DNA from: JBGTIS01 sp041745535
GTDB taxonomy: Bacteria; Bacteroidota; Bacteroidia; Cytophagales; Cyclobacteriaceae
Direction: 5' to 3'
DNA length: 64,000 bases
Assembly: GCA_041745535.1 (NCBI GenBank)
Contig: JBGTIS010000049.1
Location: forward strand, 1 to 64,000
Shown in pieces: positions 35,232-43,889 of this stretch. Numbering within the stretch: the stretch's first letter is position 1; each line of letters starts with the position of its first letter. A program made the position numbers and the translations under genes. Under the pieces are notes generated by a model that was not told the DNA's origin, ran no database searches, and saw nothing but the letters and a program-made list of their open reading frames with translations.

Positions 35232-35425
35232 TGTGCGCTACAGATTTTTCATCGGTAGCGGAATGGAAAATTGTGGAAGTAAATCCAAAGGTTACAATAA
35301 ATTATACCATTGGTATACTGGCCTGCCAAAAAATAATAAGCAACCGGTGATGCCCTGGCTCGCAGATCAGAGAAAGCAAGGTGCACTCAATGTTAGGCGC
35401 CAATGAAAAAATATTGACAATAGAA

Positions 35426-35794
35426 ATGAAGAATCTACGCATAAAAGGTTTGATCATACTCCATTTGGTATTAATCTCAACTTTTTACGCCTGCGAGGAT
35501 GCGGCGCCAGGTACGGAAGAAGTTTTGCAAAATATGGCAATAAGCCCGAATCCATTTTATGATGCTATTGAAATTAAGATACATGGTAAAGTAAAGGGGG
35601 ATGTGTATTACCAGATATATACTCATATGGGTAAGGTTGTCGCATCAAATGAGTTTGAAGTTAATTCAAAAAAGATATACACGAAAATTATAGATTTGCA
35701 AGAACTGGAAACTGGAATTTACATAATAAGGATCGAGTACAAAGGTGCTGATATTGCACAAAAATTATTTAAACAGGATCACGCCGGAGCGTAA
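35426..35794 (+). CDS. Short lipoprotein with T9SS-type C-terminal domain
   Basis: About 122 residues from MKNLRIKG. The signal peptide ends in the lipobox TFYAC. The mature part is almost only a Por-secretion-type domain: MAISPNPFYDAIEIKI, YTHMGKVVAS, LQELETGIYIIRIE and a basic end. These domains usually sit at the C-terminus of large T9SS cargo, so a protein made of little else is odd. It may be the remnant of a bigger protein or an anchor-only module. Confidence 0.6.
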   Translation: MKNLRIKGLIILHLVLISTFYACEDAAPGTEEVLQNMAISPNPFYDAIEIKIHGKVKGDVYYQIYTHMGKVVASNEFEVNSKKIYTKIIDLQELETGIYIIRIEYKGADIAQKLFKQDHAGA

Positions 35795-35975
35795 CATTAT
35801 CAGTCAGGCGGGTTAATAGGATGCAGGATCGATTGAAACTATAAGTACTGAAAATCGAACCGGTAGGCAATGAAGTGGACTTTAATACATGTTCTTAGCT
35901 TTGCCAATTGGCGATAAGCAAACCCTGTTTTATTGAAGTAGAAAACGAAAATATTAACACAAAATAAAATTAATT

Positions 35976-36431
35976 ATGAAAAACGCTATTCTTTTCATCT
36001 TGTTCCAGGTAATGATTACGACCGGCATGTATGCCCAGGACGCTGCCACCCATAACAAACAAAAGCAGGACATTGAGTCATTAATTGATCAATACGCTCA
36101 GGCCAGAGAAACGAAAGATACGGTATTACTTAAAAGTATATTAACCACAGACGTAGATCAGCTGGTTTCTTCCGGAGAGTGGCGAAGCGGGATACAGAGT
36201 TCCTTACAGGGGATGTTGCGCAGTTCCAGCAGCAATCCGGGCGGCAGAACCTTAACGGTTGATAAAATACGCTTTTTAAATCCGGAGACAGCCATTGTAG
36301 ATGCCCGGTACGAAATACAAAACACGGATGGCACCATCAGAAAAATGTGGAGTACTTTTATCGTAGTGTACGAAGCAGATACCTGGAAAATTACCGCTAT
36401 TCGAAATATGCTGCCTGCCGGCAATGCTTAA
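35976..36431 (+). CDS. Secreted SnoaL/DUF4440-like (NTF2-fold) protein
   Basis: 151 residues with a signal peptide (ending near GMYAQ). The body matches the NTF2-like cone: DIESLIDQYAQARETKDTVLLKSILTTDVDQL, then TAIVDARYEIQNTDG and WSTFIVVYEADTWKITAIRNM. Members bind small ligands or catalyse isomerisation; the role here is unknown. Confidence 0.75.
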   Translation: MKNAILFILFQVMITTGMYAQDAATHNKQKQDIESLIDQYAQARETKDTVLLKSILTTDVDQLVSSGEWRSGIQSSLQGMLRSSSSNPGGRTLTVDKIRFLNPETAIVDARYEIQNTDGTIRKMWSTFIVVYEADTWKITAIRNMLPAGNA

Positions 36432-36484
36432 TTCGCGGTCAGGAGGATAATACAGTATAGTATCAGGCATTAACTAATACCAAT

Positions 36485-36772
36485 ATGCAGGTACATGTAT
36501 TTGAAGTAAAATTCAGTTTGAATGGGAAAGAAGACGCGCTTTACCCTGTTGTGTTGCGCAACAACCATGAAATGATTTTGGTAGATTGCGGATATGCCGG
36601 ATTCATGCCCATGATTGAAGAAGCTGCCGCGGTACAGGAACTTTCTCTCCGGCAACTTACGGGCATTATTGTCACCCACCACGATATTGACCATATCGGC
36701 GGACTTTACGAGATGAAAGCTCATATCCCTGAGAAATTAAACAGACTACTCAACAGATACGCAAGCACATAA
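36485..36772 (+). pseudogene. Truncated MBL-fold metallo-hydrolase
   Basis: 95 residues. The N-terminal half of a metallo-beta-lactamase fold is clear (MILVDCGYAG, then TGIIVTHHDIDHIGGL with the HxHxDH-type site written HHDIDH). The frame then changes into PEKLNRLLNRYAST and stops. Family members run to about 200-280 residues with further His/Asp ligands, which are missing. It is therefore a 3'-deleted gene. The next gene begins 12 bp later. Confidence 0.7.
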
Positions 36773-36784
36773 AAGAAAAACACC

Positions 36785-37249
36785 ATGGAACCGAGTACTG
36801 AAACCTTCCAAATAAAACGTTTAGGTGAGCAAGATGTACAGCTTATTCAAAAGCTTATCCTAGTATTTAAGGAAGTATTTGAAGTGGAAAAGACCGCCGG
36901 TGTTAACACTTCTTATTTAATGGCCTTGCTTAAAAAACCGGATTTCATTGTATATGCCGTGCTTATGGAAAACAAAGTGGTAGGCGGATTAACAGCCTAT
37001 GAATTACCCATGTACCACACTGAACAATCGGAACTGTTCATTTACGACATTGCCATCAAAGCTGAATACCAGAGAAAGGGATGGGGTAAGAAACTACTTT
37101 CCACACTCAATGAATATGGTAGGGAAAGGGGAATAAAAGCAGTTTTTGTAGATGCCAGCCAGGAAGATACCCATGCGGTAGAGTTCTATCATGCTTCCGG
37201 AGGAAAACCAGAAAAGGTAGTGCAATTCACTTTCGCCCTGAATAACTGA
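36785..37249 (+). CDS. AAC(3)-I-like aminoglycoside N-acetyltransferase (GNAT)
   Basis: 154 residues. The whole length follows the AAC(3)-I pattern as I recall it: an N-terminal helix with VFKEVFE, LMALLKKPDFIVYAVLMENKVVGGLTAYELP, SELFIYDIAIKAEYQRKGWGKKLL (acetyl-CoA loop QRKGWG), then AVFVDASQEDTHAVEFYHASG. Enzymes of this group acetylate the 3-amino group of aminoglycosides. Chromosomal relatives may have other substrates, so resistance is inferred only. It sits in a decayed accessory island between two gene fragments. Confidence 0.75.
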   Translation: MEPSTETFQIKRLGEQDVQLIQKLILVFKEVFEVEKTAGVNTSYLMALLKKPDFIVYAVLMENKVVGGLTAYELPMYHTEQSELFIYDIAIKAEYQRKGWGKKLLSTLNEYGRERGIKAVFVDASQEDTHAVEFYHASGGKPEKVVQFTFALNN

Positions 37250-37449
37250 GGCAAACGCGCCTTACCGGCAAGAACATTATTGTAAATCGCATCAATATAA
37301 ATGAGGTAATTACAAATGCCCTGCATCAATTTCCTTTTATCGACATTTTGAAATTAGACATAGAAGGCGTAGAAATCCAGACTACCGAAGCCATAGACCC
37401 TGTGTGGGCACAGAATATCTCAACCATCTATTCTTATCATATCTCATAA
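37249..37449 (+). pseudogene. C-terminal remnant of an FkbM-type methyltransferase
   Basis: An open frame with no start codon in place reads NIIVNRININEVITNAL, then FPFIDILKLDIEGVEIQTTE, the DILKxDIEGxE motif of FkbM-family SAM methyltransferases. It ends at a TAA (37447-37449) lying in the first bases of the right inverted-repeat arm. The N-terminal half is absent, so this is a fragment cut at the AAC(3)-like gene end. Confidence 0.65.
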
Positions 37450-37700
37450 GTTTTCTGGAATAGCTGTTTTATCGCATGTTTTCCAATAGACAGACGCGAT
37501 TACCGCTGGTATTGGTTGTGTAATAGAAATCATAACTTCATATGTAACACTCAATGTTCAATGCTCAACGCTCAATTACACCGCGAACCGTGATTATGGA
37601 ATTGAGCCTTGAATGTTGAACATTGAGCCTTGAATTTTAAGTCGCGTTAGGCTCCATTCGCTTCGGCGATCCGATTGAGAAAGATACCCGACATGATAAG
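37444..37700 (-). repeat. Right arm of the 250-bp inverted repeat
   Basis: Inverted partner of 32495-32741. It contains the hairpin CTCAATGTTCAA.../...TTGAACATTGAG (37550-37577 and 37600-37627), and on the minus strand the last codons of a paralogue of the small membrane protein at 32342. Indels between the arms show that the copies are not freshly made. Confidence 0.85.
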
Positions 37701-37909
37701 CCATCTATCTGGAGTCAAGACCTAAAAAAGAACTGCATGCTAAAATGTTCCATAACCGGCAATACGGATCGGTATGACAACTAACAAAGAAGGAAATTTT
37801 ACAGGAAGCATAACCCTGTTTCGCTATCACTATATCTTATTTCTTCCCATTTTGTTTGAATAATATGGGGCAGGTGTTTATTATTGTACCATACCCTAAA
37901 TACCAACCT

Positions 37910-39076
37910 ATGCAAGCTAACAGGCGCGATTTTCTCAGACATTCATTGGCTACCGCCGCAGGAGCTGCCACGGCCACTCTACCTAGCGACATTTTTGGAA
38001 ATTCTTTTCACGCGACTACCCGCCCCATTGAAGTAAAGGTAGCCCCCGCGAAACCTAACCGGCCCAAAGCATCTATTCGTTTTGCTGTAATAGGCCTTAA
38101 CCATGGCCACATTTACGGGCAGGTAGAAGCGCTGATTAACGGTGGTGGTGAACTAGTTGCGGTATATGCCAAAGAGCCTGATCTGCTGCAGGACTTCAGT
38201 AAACGCTATCCTAAAGCAAAAGTAGCCAAAACTGAAGACGAAATCCTGGAGGACAACTCCATACAACTGGTGGCCAGTGCGGCCATCCCCGTAGACCGTG
38301 CCCCACTGGGCATTCGGGTAATGCGACATGGTAAAGATTTTATGTCGGACAAACCCGGCATCATTACACTGGAGCAGTTGGCAGCAGTAAAACGAGTTCA
38401 GAAAGAGACAAAACGCATTTATTCTATCATGTATAGCGAGCGTTTGGGGAACCCGGCTTCTGTAAAAGCAGGTGAACTCGTACAGGCGGGTGCCATTGGC
38501 AGGGTAATCCAGACTATCGGGTTGGGCCCCCATCGGATGCGGCCCGAAACACGGCCTGACTGGTTTTTCGATCCTGCCAAAGCCGGCGGCATCCTGAGCG
38601 ACATCGGCTCGCACCAAAGTGATCAGTTCCTCTTTTTTACCGGCTCCACCCAGGCCGAGGTTACCTCCTCACAGATAGGTAACTTTAACAATCCGCAGTA
38701 TCCGCAATTCGCGGATTTTGGTGATATGAATGTGCGTAGTCCGAAAGGTACCGGCTATATCCGCATCGACTGGTTTACGCCTGATGGCCTCGATACCTGG
38801 GGCGATGGCCGACTGACCATTCTGGGTACCGAAGGATATATTGAAAGCAGAAAATACATTGACATCGCTGGCCGGGAAGGAGGCAACCATTTGTTTCTGG
38901 TAGACCAGAAAGAAACAAAGTATTACAACTGCAGCAACGTACCGATGCCCTATGGCGAACAACTGGTGAGTGATGTGGTAAACCGGACAGAAACAGCCAT
39001 GTCGCAGGAGCATTGCTTTCTGGCTACGGAACTGGCCCTCAAGGCGCAGGAACTGGCTTATCAGCTTAACACCTGA
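37910..39076 (+). CDS. Tat-exported Gfo/Idh/MocA-family oxidoreductase
   Basis: About 388 residues from MQANRRDFLRH, a Tat signal (NRRDFLRHSLATAAGAA). The NAD(P)-binding part has FAVIGLNHGHIYGQVEAL and KDFMSDKPGI (the usual EKP is DKP). SERLGNPASVKAGELV and ILSDIGSHQSDQFLFFTG carry the sugar-site helix and catalytic His. Exported members often work on sugars or glycosides with tightly bound NAD. The upstream Met at 37856 would bury the Tat motif, so I chose 37910. Confidence 0.88.
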   Translation: MQANRRDFLRHSLATAAGAATATLPSDIFGNSFHATTRPIEVKVAPAKPNRPKASIRFAVIGLNHGHIYGQVEALINGGGELVAVYAKEPDLLQDFSKRYPKAKVAKTEDEILEDNSIQLVASAAIPVDRAPLGIRVMRHGKDFMSDKPGIITLEQLAAVKRVQKETKRIYSIMYSERLGNPASVKAGELVQAGAIGRVIQTIGLGPHRMRPETRPDWFFDPAKAGGILSDIGSHQSDQFLFFTGSTQAEVTSSQIGNFNNPQYPQFADFGDMNVRSPKGTGYIRIDWFTPDGLDTWGDGRLTILGTEGYIESRKYIDIAGREGGNHLFLVDQKETKYYNCSNVPMPYGEQLVSDVVNRTETAMSQEHCFLATELALKAQELAYQLNT

Positions 39077-39225
39077 AAATTTTTCGGAAACCAAAAAGCA
39101 GTTTTTTCTTGTACAATGAACTACCTGAAGTATGGAATAAAAGATGAACCAAATCCTTTATGGTGTTTGATATGCGGTGGCAGGCGATATTTTCCTGAAT
39201 AATCGTTCTATTTTATTTTTTGGTT

Positions 39226-39681
39226 TTATTCACTTTTCTCAAACCTGCCTGATTTTCTGTTAATCAGGATGCGGAAAAACACTTCTTTGTTTTCTTTATG
39301 CATAATAGAAATATTTTTAGCCTTCATACTCCATAGAAAATGACTGTAGGTACTGGTTTGAATGGGATTCAGACGGTTTTTCATGATCCGCAGCGCTTCT
39401 TCAGCCTCATCACCGTTCAGTTGCTGATACGTACCGTTAATAATTACACTACGCCAGTTAGCCAGATTATCAATCTGATCTACCTCAAAACACACCTCAG
39501 GGTTTTGGCGCATGATTTCTACTTTTAAACCCTCGGGGGTATGTGCATACAAAAAAGGTTTCTGATACACATATGCCAGCGGCACCAGGTAGGGCTTTCC
39601 CCGCGCGCAACAGGCCAGTCGGCCCAGCACATTGCTATGTAATACTGTATCAATTTGCCCATCAGTAAGTTGACCAATCAT
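39226..39681 (-). CDS. Pyridoxamine-5'-phosphate-oxidase-like FMN-binding protein
   Basis: 151 residues. LGRLACCARGKPYLVPLAYVYQKPFLYAHTPEGLKVEIM is the split-barrel FMN-binding core of general-stress PPOX proteins, and WRSVIINGTYQQLNGDEA the second half. Likely binds FMN or F420-like flavin and reduces or senses. A weak -7 box TAAATTTG lies on the minus strand at 39744-39751. It belongs to a stress/redox neighbourhood with the Usp genes. Confidence 0.85.
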   Translation of the reverse strand: MIGQLTDGQIDTVLHSNVLGRLACCARGKPYLVPLAYVYQKPFLYAHTPEGLKVEIMRQNPEVCFEVDQIDNLANWRSVIINGTYQQLNGDEAEEALRIMKNRLNPIQTSTYSHFLWSMKAKNISIMHKENKEVFFRILINRKSGRFEKSE

Positions 39682-39873
39682 TTTTTAAATTTGTTTGTAA
39701 TAATTTACACCTACGAATTACTTCTGTTTTTAAAGTGTAATATCAAATTTATAATGGATAAGGTAGGCAGCCTTCTTCCCGTTTTCAATGACGTATATTA
39801 TACTCCAAAATGATTTAAGTCATTGAAGGGGAGTATTGAAACATAGAACTTTACTGATATAAACAACAAAACC

Positions 39874-40683
39874 ATGAGCACCCGGAAAATATTAATACTT
39901 TCAGATTTCAGTGAAGTTTCTACCCATCTGTTAACCTATGGATTGCAGTTAGCCCAGTACCTGAAGGCACAAGTCTGGATTCAGTATGTTTATTATATCC
40001 CTCCCAGTGTTGCGGGCGAAGTTTTTATTCCGGCTAATGCGCTGGATAGTTATGAAAAAGACATTAGTGATGCCTTTCAGCAACTGAAAGGTACTTTACC
40101 GGAACTGAAGGAGAAAGAAGTACACTTTGTAGTAAGCCAGGGAGATTTAATTCCGGTTATGAATAAGCTGATCGACAATAAAAATATTGATCTGGTAATT
40201 ATAGGAAATCAGGTAGGTGGGTTTTTAACCAATATCCTGGGCAGTAATGCCATAAAAGTAATTCAGCAGGCCCATTGCCCGGTGCTATCGGTTCCGGATG
40301 GTATTACCTTTAAACCCTTTCAGCGGATGGTATGGGCAACTGATTTGAAAGAAACTGATAAAACCATGCTGAATCGGTTGTTAGATTTTGCCAGCGCGTT
40401 TCTGGCACATATAGATGCCGTACACGTAAGCGATAAGCCTGTTGATGCTTCCCAATTGGCACAGTCCATGGATTTAGCTTTAAAAAACATAAGCCATTTA
40501 TTTTACCATATTCATGCGACTGATGTGGAAAAAGGGCTTGAACAACACATAGAAACACACAAAAATGATTTGGTGGTGATGATGCCACGAGCGCATTCAT
40601 TTTTCGACAGGATTTTTCAGAAGAGTGTTAGCCGAAGAGTAGCTTACCAAACTAAAATACCTTTATTAACAATACACGAATAA
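39874..40683 (+). CDS. Universal stress protein, two tandem Usp domains
   Basis: 269 residues. Domain 1 (about 4-148) has LILSDFSEVSTHLLTYGLQLAQ and LVIIGNQVGGFLTNILGSNAIKVIQQAHCPVLSVP, close to the ATP-binding G-2x-G-9x-G(S/T) motif. Domain 2 (about 155-269) is weaker (MVWATDLKETD, then KSVSRRVAYQTKIPLLTI). Cytoplasmic. Convergent with a second Usp gene, and likely induced with the redox cluster. Confidence 0.88.
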   Translation: MSTRKILILSDFSEVSTHLLTYGLQLAQYLKAQVWIQYVYYIPPSVAGEVFIPANALDSYEKDISDAFQQLKGTLPELKEKEVHFVVSQGDLIPVMNKLIDNKNIDLVIIGNQVGGFLTNILGSNAIKVIQQAHCPVLSVPDGITFKPFQRMVWATDLKETDKTMLNRLLDFASAFLAHIDAVHVSDKPVDASQLAQSMDLALKNISHLFYHIHATDVEKGLEQHIETHKNDLVVMMPRAHSFFDRIFQKSVSRRVAYQTKIPLLTIHE

Positions 40684-40711
40684 TTTCAGGATTAGCCTGA
40701 TGCTCAAAATT

Positions 40712-41548
40712 TCAAGCATTTGAAGAATTTACAAATGGAAGTGTTAGTAATGGGATATGGGTATGCAGGGCCAGTTGCCGGGTTATACTTTTCCTAAGCA
40801 GTTTGTCTAACAAAACATGTTTTTTAGGCATTACCACCAACATATCTATGGGATAATTACTAACATAATGTTCAATTCCTTTTTCAATATCCAGCTCTTC
40901 TATAAAAAAATAAGAATGTGGAACATCCTGCAACATGGAGTCAAATGCCAAAGCTTCTTCACCTTGTTGTACACCGATGGTAGCCGGATGTGGATTTACA
41001 TGTAAAATATGCGCATAAGTTTTGAAGGTATGGGCCAGTGTTTTGAGAAAGGTTAAAGAAGGATGGCTTTCTGTGGGCTGAAAATCCACGGCTAAGGCCA
41101 AATTCCTTAGCTGAAATTTCTGAAAAGTTTCAGGAATAGCCAGCACCGGGCAGGCCGCCCGTTGGATTACGGCATAGGTGTTACTGCCCAAAAGTTCATC
41201 GTAAGGTGTTTGAGCACCATGCGTTCCCATTACCACCAGATCAATGTGGTGGTGGGCAATAGCTTCTGTAATACCATCTATTGCCAGGGCCATACTGATT
41301 ATAAAATAATGAGAAATCTGATCTAATTTGGGTATGGTACCTGACAGCCGCTTCATTTTACACTTGATCCTTATTTTTTCCTGATCCACCACCCGCTCAT
41401 CTATGTAATACGTATCCTGTTTCCCCATCGGAGGATGGTAGGCATGAAATAATACAAGTTCTGAGCCTGTAACCTGACCTAATTCAATAGCATAAGCAAG
41501 TGCTTTTAAGGCACAGTCTGAAAAATCTATAGGGACTAAAATTTTCAT
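40712..41548 (-). CDS. Universal stress protein, two tandem Usp domains
   Basis: 278 residues, paralogous in layout to the convergent neighbour. Domain 1: ILVPIDFSDCALKALAYAIELG and LVVMGTHGAQTPYDELLGSNTYAVIQRAACPVLAIP, with the nucleotide-binding glycines. Domain 2 ends LRKSITRQLALHTHIPLLTLP. The two Usp genes differ enough to be old duplicates. Confidence 0.88.
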   Translation of the reverse strand: MKILVPIDFSDCALKALAYAIELGQVTGSELVLFHAYHPPMGKQDTYYIDERVVDQEKIRIKCKMKRLSGTIPKLDQISHYFIISMALAIDGITEAIAHHHIDLVVMGTHGAQTPYDELLGSNTYAVIQRAACPVLAIPETFQKFQLRNLALAVDFQPTESHPSLTFLKTLAHTFKTYAHILHVNPHPATIGVQQGEEALAFDSMLQDVPHSYFFIEELDIEKGIEHYVSNYPIDMLVVMPKKHVLLDKLLRKSITRQLALHTHIPLLTLPFVNSSNA

Positions 41549-41714
41549 TGGTTTATGTTTTTGGTTTTGTGCACCCAGGCATCAAGAAAAAGAAATAGCA
41601 GTTACAATACAATGATATAAATCATGGTTAGGATTGATTTGAAGCATTTACTTTATTATCAAATTCCGCTACTTTAAGGCAGACAAATAGTAGTTACCAG
41701 TTAGGCAATACCAA

Positions 41715-42146
41715 ATGGATGCTTTTTCAGAAGAATTAATCAGCATTTACTTATCAGGTACCTTTACCAGGCGCCGTATCAAAAAATACCTTCCCCGATT
41801 GATCACCTTTCACAACGAGGAGGTAATTTTTAAAGAAGGGCATAGAGCCAAAGCGGTACACTTACTTTGTAAAGGTAAAGTGGTAGTTATGAAGCAATCT
41901 GTCCATAATGTATTTATCACTATTGAAACGGTTCAGCCTGGTGAAATACTGGGTTTACCTGCCGTAATCAGCAATCAACTCAATACCACATCCGCTGTCG
42001 CGCTTGGTAAAGTACATACCTTTGAAATACCGAAAGATGATTTGATCTCATTTTTACAAAATTATCCGAACCACCAATTTACCATAGCCAATCTGTTGAG
42101 CAAAAAAGTTTTGTATTACGAAAATTTGATGTACAGATACGCTTAA
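41715..42146 (+). CDS. Stand-alone cyclic-nucleotide-binding domain protein
   Basis: 143 residues forming one Crp-type effector domain: ITFHNEEVIFKEGHRAKAVHLLCKGKVVVMK, PGEILGLPAVISN, then a dimerisation helix (LLSKKVLYYENLMYRY). The protein stops where the DNA-binding helix-turn-helix should begin. It may dimerise with the full Crp/Fnr protein encoded downstream or act as a sensor without DNA contact. The canonical phosphate-binding RxA is not present, so cAMP binding is doubtful. Confidence 0.8.
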   Translation: MDAFSEELISIYLSGTFTRRRIKKYLPRLITFHNEEVIFKEGHRAKAVHLLCKGKVVVMKQSVHNVFITIETVQPGEILGLPAVISNQLNTTSAVALGKVHTFEIPKDDLISFLQNYPNHQFTIANLLSKKVLYYENLMYRYA

Positions 42147-42184
42147 TTTTTCATAACTTCCTGTAAGGAATAGCGCATTGATTC

Positions 42185-42334
42185 ATGGAAGAACTGTTTT
42201 CCCATAATAGATTCTTAAAAACCCTTTTTCAGTCGTCCGCAAAAGGGATACTGGTAGTTGACGCCCAAGGAAAAATTGTAAGGGCCCACCCCAGTTGCTT
42301 ACAGATGTTTGGTTATACAAGCACAGAACTATAA
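42185..42334 (+). pseudogene. PAS-domain fragment
   Basis: 49 codons starting ATG at 42185. The sequence FLKTLFQSSAKGILVVDAQGKIVRAHPSC, then LQMFGYTSTEL, is the first third of a PAS domain (typical xFxxxxxGIxxxDxxGxixxxNxxxxxxxGYxxxEL) and stops at the point where GYxxxEL is normally followed by GxxxxxL. The rest of the sensor protein is missing. Probably a decayed histidine kinase or regulator. Confidence 0.6.
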
Positions 42335-42518
42335 TGATGGGCAAATACTGGTTCCGGTATTTTGTTCCTGATGAGGAAAAAGGGTTTGTAAATCTCATTC
42401 CGGTCTACGCAATTCTCTTAGTTATATAAGTAGTTTTCGTATTTCGGTTAATATGCTTTTCCGGAATATATTGCAGCTCTTGAAAGGTTATTTTATTAAA
42501 CTTAAACACCATCATGCC

Positions 42519-43220
42519 ATGGAAACCAACCGCCATCTCAATGTTGAATATAGAAGCCCCTCTTTATCGGGAAAGCAAAATTTTTCTCTGGAACTGGAAC
42601 AACTCAAAAACGGCTATGAAAAAATCTTTTGTAAAAAAGGAGAAATATTATTCAAAGAAGGTAATTCTCCGTGGGGACTGTATTTCATAGAAACGGGGAA
42701 AGTTAAATTATACAAATATGGCAGAGATGGCAAAGAACAAATCATTAAAATTGCCCATGCCGGTGAGTTTATAGGTTATACAGCATTACTCAATGATATA
42801 AAATACAATGTGTCAGCCGCTGTGCTGGAAGCCACTACCCTTGCTTATATCCGCAAACAGGATTTTCTGGAATATTTTCGTGAAAGCAACTCAATTATCC
42901 GCCACTTTACCCAATTGTTATGTCAGGATTTAACAGAAGCCGAGCAAAGGATCACTGCCATGGCTTACCGCCCGGTACGAGGCCGGTTGGCAGAAGCCCT
43001 GCTATCGCTGGATAAAATTTATAAACAGCAGGACAAAAACAAAGAAAGCTTGATTAGCCTGAGCCGGCAGGATTTAGCCAGCCTGTTGGGAACCGCCAAA
43101 GAAACGGTGATCAGGTTATTGTCTGAATTCAAATCAGAGCAACTGATTACCACCGATGGTCAGATTATTTCTGTGCTCAATCCAAAGGGATTAAAGAAAA
43201 TATGCCACTTGTACGATTAA
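42519..43220 (+). CDS. Crp/Fnr-family transcription regulator
   Basis: About 233 residues from METNRHLN (Met at 42453 is possible). Effector domain: KKGEILFKEGNSPWGLYFIETGKVKLYKYG, then AGEFIGYTALLNDIKYNVSAAVLE. C-terminal winged helix: MAYRPVRGRLAEALLSL and ISLSRQDLASLLGTAKETVIRLLSEFK, the Crp recognition helix. No Fnr-type Cys cluster is evident, so it is not an obvious 4Fe-4S sensor. It probably controls the surrounding Usp, PPOX and YciE/F-like genes. Confidence 0.88.
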   Translation: METNRHLNVEYRSPSLSGKQNFSLELEQLKNGYEKIFCKKGEILFKEGNSPWGLYFIETGKVKLYKYGRDGKEQIIKIAHAGEFIGYTALLNDIKYNVSAAVLEATTLAYIRKQDFLEYFRESNSIIRHFTQLLCQDLTEAEQRITAMAYRPVRGRLAEALLSLDKIYKQQDKNKESLISLSRQDLASLLGTAKETVIRLLSEFKSEQLITTDGQIISVLNPKGLKKICHLYD

Positions 43221-43394
43221 GCTGTGTATAATTATGAAGCATTTGGAAATAAGATTTTGAATTATTTAGGATATTAATCGGAAATACTTTACCTGAAAGA
43301 ACAATCATAAAAAATCACCTGTCTAACCAAGTTAAATCATGGCTTTTCCACAAAAAAAAAGGTAAATTGGATATATATTCAATAATCAGCCCTT

Positions 43395-43886
43395 ATGAAA
43401 ACAGACAACATCTATCTTCAGTTAGCCCTAGACCAGTTGGCAAGCATTTATCAGTCAGAAAATTTAATGGCAGATTACCTGCAAGTGCTAAAAGATAAAG
43501 CCATATCCGATGAATTGAAGCGGCAAATACACTGGCAAATACATTTGTTACAGGAAAGGAAAGAAGAATTCATGATTTTACTGGCTGGTTTTGGCTGTGA
43601 TTTAAAGGGAAAAAGTTGCGAGGGGATCAGAGGCATTATTAGCAACGGGCTTCAGTTTCTTGATACTTATAAGGGCAACGATCCTGAAAATGTAGTATTG
43701 GTACATTCTCTTTGGTTAATTCACCACTATATTAGTGGTACTTATAAATCTATTGCCTATCATTTACGCCTAGCCGGATTCTCACCCGAGGTAAATTTTA
43801 TGAATAAATGCATTCATGAAGAGAAAAAAATACTTCAGGATCTTCATCACCTCAATGTGGCTAATTTCCAGCTTGTTGAGGTATAA
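43395..43886 (+). CDS. YciE/YciF-like (DUF892) ferritin-like protein
   Basis: 163 residues, all helical. LASIYQSENLMADYLQVLKDKAISDELKRQIHWQIHLLQERKEEF, then CDLKGKSCEGIRGIISNGLQFL corresponds to the DUF892 pattern (exhLxxTxxqixRLexvFxxlgxxpxgxxCxgmxgli). Family members are four-helix stress proteins that may bind a di-iron centre. Here several of the usual Glu ligands are not obvious. Genomic context: the Usp/Crp cluster. Confidence 0.65.
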   Translation: MKTDNIYLQLALDQLASIYQSENLMADYLQVLKDKAISDELKRQIHWQIHLLQERKEEFMILLAGFGCDLKGKSCEGIRGIISNGLQFLDTYKGNDPENVVLVHSLWLIHHYISGTYKSIAYHLRLAGFSPEVNFMNKCIHEEKKILQDLHHLNVANFQLVEV

Positions 43887-43889
43887 AAA

